NCBI GenBank assembly: GCA_050014395.1 | Contig: JBEKDK010000002.1 | Span: forward strand, 62,001 to 126,000 | DNA: 64,000 bases | Direction of reading: 5' to 3' | Source of the DNA: DASPOJ01 sp050014395 | GTDB taxonomy: Bacteria > Acidobacteriota > Terriglobia > Acidiferrales > UBA7541 | Shown: positions 60,913 through 64,000 of the stretch, one piece after another | How positions within the stretch are numbered: the first letter of the stretch is position 1 | How the letters are laid out: each line of letters opens with the position of its first letter | The notes under the pieces: generated by a model | Databases searched by the model: none | Told to the model about the DNA's origin: nothing | The model's input: the letters and a program-made list of their open reading frames with translations, nothing else | Position numbers and translations under genes: made by a program

Positions 60913-62304
60913 CTACTTCCCGCCCAGAAACGCGAAGAAATGCGGCGCGATCACGCTGATGCCGAAGAGCACGCCGGCAACCGTCAGAAAAACCACCACG
61001 CCCGTCGCCAGCAGGTTCGCCCACGTCGGACTAACATGCTCGCCCATCACTTCCCGGTCATTCGCAAGCATGAACAGAAACACCAGCGCCGGTGGCATCG
61101 CCAGCACCGCAACCACGTTGACCAGCAGCACCACGTACACCAGCGGCAGCCCGGGAATTAACACAATTCCTCCGGCAATCGCCGCGCACAGAAACAACAC
61201 GGAATAAAAAGACCGCCCCTCCCACACCGGCAGATTCAAACTGTGCGGCCTGCGCGCCACCTCGCCGAACGCGTATGCCGACGAAGTGGAAATCGTCACC
61301 GACGCAACCATCCCAGCTTCCACGATGCCCAGTGCAAACAGCGCGGCGCCAAAGTGTCCGATGATCGGCCGAAGCGCCTGCGCGAATTCCGCCGCTTGAA
61401 AATTCTCGGCCGTCATGTGATGCGCGAATAGCGGAGCCGTCGCAATAATCGTCCCCACCGCCGCGATCGCCGCCAGCGTAGCGCCCACCACCGTATCGAA
61501 TCGCCCAAGATGAATGTCTTTCTGCGTCATCCCCTTGTCGACCGTCGAGCTTTGCTGAAAGAAAAGCATCCACGGCGTCACGGTCGCGCCGATGTCCGCC
61601 AGCATGATGATCAGCGTGTCCTGGCTCAATCCGCCGGGCAGCGGTCTCCATGTGATCATTGCATGGCTCACCGAATGCCAATTGGGGTGCGTGAGCAGCG
61701 CAACCGGGACGAAAACTAGATTGAATATCGCGATCGCCAGCAGCGTTCGCTCCCACGTCCAATAGCGGTGCGTGGCGACGGCCAAACACAAAAATACGAA
61801 CGCGCTCAGCACCGCGGCCCACGCCGGTACCCCGAAAAATCCCAGTCCCGCGCGAATCGCAATAAATTCTGTGATCAGCGTCAGAAAATTGCCGATCCCC
61901 AGATCGATCAGCGAAAACCAGCCCCAGAACGGCCCGAAGCGGTCGAAAATCAATTCCGCATGGCCGCGATGCGTCACGGACCCGAGCCGCATCGTCATCT
62001 CTTGCACCACGATCGCCATGCAAAACGTCAGCACAACGAAAGGAATGAAGAATCCGATGCCGAACCGCGCGCCCGTCGCCGCGTACGAAAGCATGCTGGG
62101 CCCGTCGTTCTCCCCCAGCATCACCAGAATCCCCGGTCCCACCAGCAGCCACAGCAACCGGAACCGTGGGAACACGCCGCGCTGCGCCCGCGCCTCGGAC
62201 ACACGCACGCGGTCATGCGCCCGGTCGACGTCCTCGTGCGTGATGACGACGCCTTCTCGCGCAGCCGCCTGCGGCGATAGCCTGTCCTCTGGCCCTACAC
62301 CCAT
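60913..62304 (-). CDS. NRAMP-family transporter with altered metal-site motifs
   Basis: An 11-12-span divalent-cation transporter of the SLC11/NRAMP fold. In canonical members the first helix has DPGN and helix 6 MPHN. Here the aligned places read GENDGPS (residues 64-70) and TVTPWM (about 241-246), so the helix-1 Asn-Asp pair is shifted and the helix-6 Met is replaced. VEAGMVASVTISTSSAYAFGE is recognisable late in the protein. ATG 62304 follows AAGGA and is preferred over GTG 62394, which would lie upstream of the predicted transcript start. A palindrome covers the promoter. The substrate cannot be stated. Confidence 0.8.
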   Translation of the reverse strand: MGVGPEDRLSPQAAAREGVVITHEDVDRAHDRVRVSEARAQRGVFPRFRLLWLLVGPGILVMLGENDGPSMLSYAATGARFGIGFFIPFVVLTFCMAIVVQEMTMRLGSVTHRGHAELIFDRFGPFWGWFSLIDLGIGNFLTLITEFIAIRAGLGFFGVPAWAAVLSAFVFLCLAVATHRYWTWERTLLAIAIFNLVFVPVALLTHPNWHSVSHAMITWRPLPGGLSQDTLIIMLADIGATVTPWMLFFQQSSTVDKGMTQKDIHLGRFDTVVGATLAAIAAVGTIIATAPLFAHHMTAENFQAAEFAQALRPIIGHFGAALFALGIVEAGMVASVTISTSSAYAFGEVARRPHSLNLPVWEGRSFYSVLFLCAAIAGGIVLIPGLPLVYVVLLVNVVAVLAMPPALVFLFMLANDREVMGEHVSPTWANLLATGVVVFLTVAGVLFGISVIAPHFFAFLGGK

Positions 62305-62394
62305 CCGCGGTTCCTTCGCCGTGTCGTTCGATCGCTCAGCAATCCATTCCTCGCCCTGCGCGCGACGCTCCGGCGCATCGCGCTCTGTAAACAC

Positions 62395-62424
62395 ACTATA
62401 TCAGATCATATTAACCTAGGTTAA
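62395..62424 (-). promoter_or_regulatory. Promoter with DtxR/MntR-like palindromic operator for the NRAMP-like gene
   Basis: On the minus strand a -10 box TATAGT (plus-strand 62395-62400) lies 10 bases downstream of the palindrome TTAACCTAGGTTAA (62411-62424), which covers the -35 position. The 14-base palindrome is perfect. DtxR/MntR/IdeR-type metalloregulators bind palindromes with a TTAGG or TTAACC core, and NRAMP transporters are common targets; the assignment is by analogy. It also lies 135 bases from the divergent GNAT start. Confidence 0.6.
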
Positions 62425-62545
62425 CTAAGATTTTCCCGCGCACGCTTTGAAGTGAACACCTCATTGAAGCGATCTGTTCTCTGCGGGTTTTGTTGCCAAT
62501 TCCTGTGTGCTGGCCTCGCGTGCTTGCATCTGCGACAATCTGCGA

Positions 62546-63067
62546 ATGCTGCAGCACAAAGACGCCCGCATTCAAATCGTTCCCGCGACGCCGGCCGACG
62601 TTCCTTTGCTGCTCGATCTAATTCGCGGCCTCGCCGACTACGAAAAATTGTCGCATGAAGTTTCGGCGACCGCTGAAGGCTTGCACGCTGCTTTATTCGG
62701 ACCGCGCCCCGCGGCCGAAGCAATTTTGGCGCGTCTCGCAGATCCTGCGGCCACGCCCGTCGGGTTCGCCGTCTTCTTCCACAATTTCTCGACGTTCCTC
62801 GGGCTCCCCGGCATCTATCTCGAAGATCTTTTCGTGCTGCCTGAGCATCGCGGCAAAGGAATCGGCAAGGCGCTGCTTCTGCACATCGCCGCGCTAGCGC
62901 AGGAACGCGGCTGCGGGCGCCTCGAGTGGGCTGTCCTCGATTGGAATCGCCCAGCCATCGAGTTCTATCGCGCATTGGGCGCGCGGCCGATGGACGAATG
63001 GACCGTCTTCCGCCTTACGGGCGAGCCGCTCGAGAAATTATCGCGGCGGCCCGAGAGGCCCGCGTGA
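62546..63067 (+). CDS. GNAT-family N-acetyltransferase
   Basis: A 173-residue acetyl-CoA-dependent transferase. The V/I-x-x-x-x-R-G-x-G motif A reads LPEHRGKGIGKALL, preceded by GIYLEDLFV and followed by DWNRPAIEFYRALGA (motif B). This order matches diamine/spermidine acetyltransferase-like members, but the substrate is unknown. ATG 62546 gives a normal start. Its stop overlaps the next GTG by two bases. Confidence 0.88.
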   Translation: MLQHKDARIQIVPATPADVPLLLDLIRGLADYEKLSHEVSATAEGLHAALFGPRPAAEAILARLADPAATPVGFAVFFHNFSTFLGLPGIYLEDLFVLPEHRGKGIGKALLLHIAALAQERGCGRLEWAVLDWNRPAIEFYRALGARPMDEWTVFRLTGEPLEKLSRRPERPA

Positions 63068-64000
63068 ATCCGCTCCCGCACCCTCGCAACCAAATCTGGA
63101 TGGCGCACATCTTGGCAAGCGTACTCGCCATCGCGACGATCGCGTCTCTCGCCACGATCGTCGCGGGCCGTGAGCGCGAATCCATCTCCGAATACGCCGC
63201 TCGCCGCCAGCGCCTTGCGGCGCAACTCCGCGCGCCGGTGGTGCTATTCGGCTACACCGGCCACGGAAACGCCAATCCTTCTTACGTGTTCAATCAAGAA
63301 GAGAATTTCTATTATTTGACGGGCCACAACGAAGAAGGCGCCGCGTTCGTCGAATTGCCTCTCGATGCGAAATTGAAAAATGCGAACACGCCTGCGGACA
63401 TTCTTTTCCTTCCGCCGCGCAATCTCGAAGAAGAAAAATGGAACGGCCCGCGCCTGGGTCCTGACGATCCGGGCATCCGCGAGCTCACCGGTTTTGCCGA
63501 CGTCGAACCGATCGCCCGCCTGCGCGACGTCTTAAAGCAACTCAAGTCCACGTATCCCACGATGTACACGTTACTCCCCGAGCCTGACGAGGACGGTTAT
63601 CCGCACGAAGCCGACGAAGTCGCTTGGCTGAAAGAAGACGTATCCGGCGCCGATTGGAAAGACGCGCGTGACGCCATCGGCGCGATGCGCCAAATCAAAT
63701 CCACTGGCGAGCTCGGCCTAATTCAACACGCGATCGACGTTTCCATCGACGCCCACCTCGAAGCCATGAAGATGATGCGCCCCGGCCTCTACGAATATCA
63801 GGTGGCCGCGCGCATGGTGGAAATTCACGCCTGGGGCGGCTGCGAAGCTGAAGCCTATGCCCCGATCGTCGGGGCAGGCTTCAATTCCACCGTGATGCAC
63901 TACAACAAGCTGGAGCGCCAGATTCAGGATGGCGACATTGTCCTGCTTGACGTCGGCGGACAATATTCCGGCTACGCCGCGGACATCACGCGCACGCTTC
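63064..64000 (+). CDS. pepP: Xaa-Pro aminopeptidase (M24 family), C-terminus beyond window
   Basis: Metallopeptidase that removes an N-terminal residue before Pro. It begins GTG 63064, overlapping the GNAT stop. An N-terminal span (about 12-35: WMAHILASVLAIATIASL) suggests membrane anchoring or a signal. The aminopeptidase P N-domain follows (YTGHGNANPSYVFNQEENF, YLTGHNEEGAAFVEL). The creatinase fold starts at about residue 200, with LLDVGGQYSGYAADITRT holding the first two metal Asp residues. No stop is reached by 64000, so the remaining ligands (His and Glu) are not visible. Confidence 0.88.
   Translation, partial: MNPLPHPRNQIWMAHILASVLAIATIASLATIVAGRERESISEYAARRQRLAAQLRAPVVLFGYTGHGNANPSYVFNQEENFYYLTGHNEEGAAFVELPLDAKLKNANTPADILFLPPRNLEEEKWNGPRLGPDDPGIRELTGFADVEPIARLRDVLKQLKSTYPTMYTLLPEPDEDGYPHEADEVAWLKEDVSGADWKDARDAIGAMRQIKSTGELGLIQHAIDVSIDAHLEAMKMMRPGLYEYQVAARMVEIHAWGGCEAEAYAPIVGAGFNSTVMHYNKLERQIQDGDIVLLDVGGQYSGYAADITRTL

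Overview
The window is about 60% GC, gene-dense and typical of a chromosome from the phylum Acidobacteriota. This is inference from gene content and order, not a database match. Supporting signs are a Gram-negative outer-membrane toolkit (BamA, Skp, LolC/E, LolD, LolA) alongside a ClpC-type AAA+ unfoldase, a long minus-strand run purH-TPR-ispE-prs-rplY-pth-rpsF-rpsR-rplI-dnaB-alr-PIN/TRAM, menaquinone synthesis by the futalosine route (mqnE), and many secreted proteins with Ig/TIG or beta-propeller folds. GTG and TTG starts are frequent. No tRNA, rRNA, CRISPR array, transposase or integrase was found, so this is stable core chromosome rather than an island.

Layout. 1-1353: a truncated ECF sigma factor and an unknown helical protein (both minus). 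1539-17785 (plus): lysS, then an envelope-biogenesis block of lolC/E permease, lolD ATPase, clpC, bamA, a very large propeller lipoprotein, an skp/ompH-type chaperone, a second LolD-like ATPase, a single-span protein and lolA. 17868-21420: ada, a PilZ protein, a HAD phosphatase and a secreted unknown. 21493-28876: a giant secreted GH35-like protein without its catalytic glutamates, acylphosphatase, apt, rlmB, an orphan GltX anticodon-binding-like domain, ispF and ispD. 29066-34267: secreted cupin, a radical SAM protein, a TMEM175-like channel and a Tat-exported glycosidase-like protein. 34290-48247 (minus): PIN/TRAM membrane protein, alr, dnaB, ribosomal proteins L9, S18 (long Gly/Ser/Arg/His extension) and S6, pth, L25, prs, ispE, a TPR protein, purH and a MXAN_5187-like protein. 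48401-52565 (plus): a small protein, ubiX-like, ubiA-like, mqnE and a secreted protein. 52665-60663: polyprenyl-type glycosyltransferase, cellulose-synthase-like GT2, secreted unknown, lactate dehydrogenase, cupin, GIY-YIG-like protein, WaaE-like GT2 and polysaccharide deacetylase. 60682-64000: small membrane protein plus an NRAMP-like transporter behind a perfect palindrome, GNAT and a truncated aminopeptidase P.

How the genes fit together. The first 18 kb carries much of the machinery for placing lipoproteins and beta-barrel proteins in the outer membrane. Two isoprenoid steps (ispD/ispF) and a third (ispE) supply precursors for the prenyl tail of menaquinone, and UbiX/UbiA/MqnE homologues act on that quinone. 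The 52-60 kb stretch looks devoted to surface glycans. The most unusual items are the apparently inactive GH35-like protein, the NRAMP homologue with changed metal-site residues under a DtxR/MntR-like palindrome, the orphan GltX-like domain, and clpC lying inside the Lol/Bam block.
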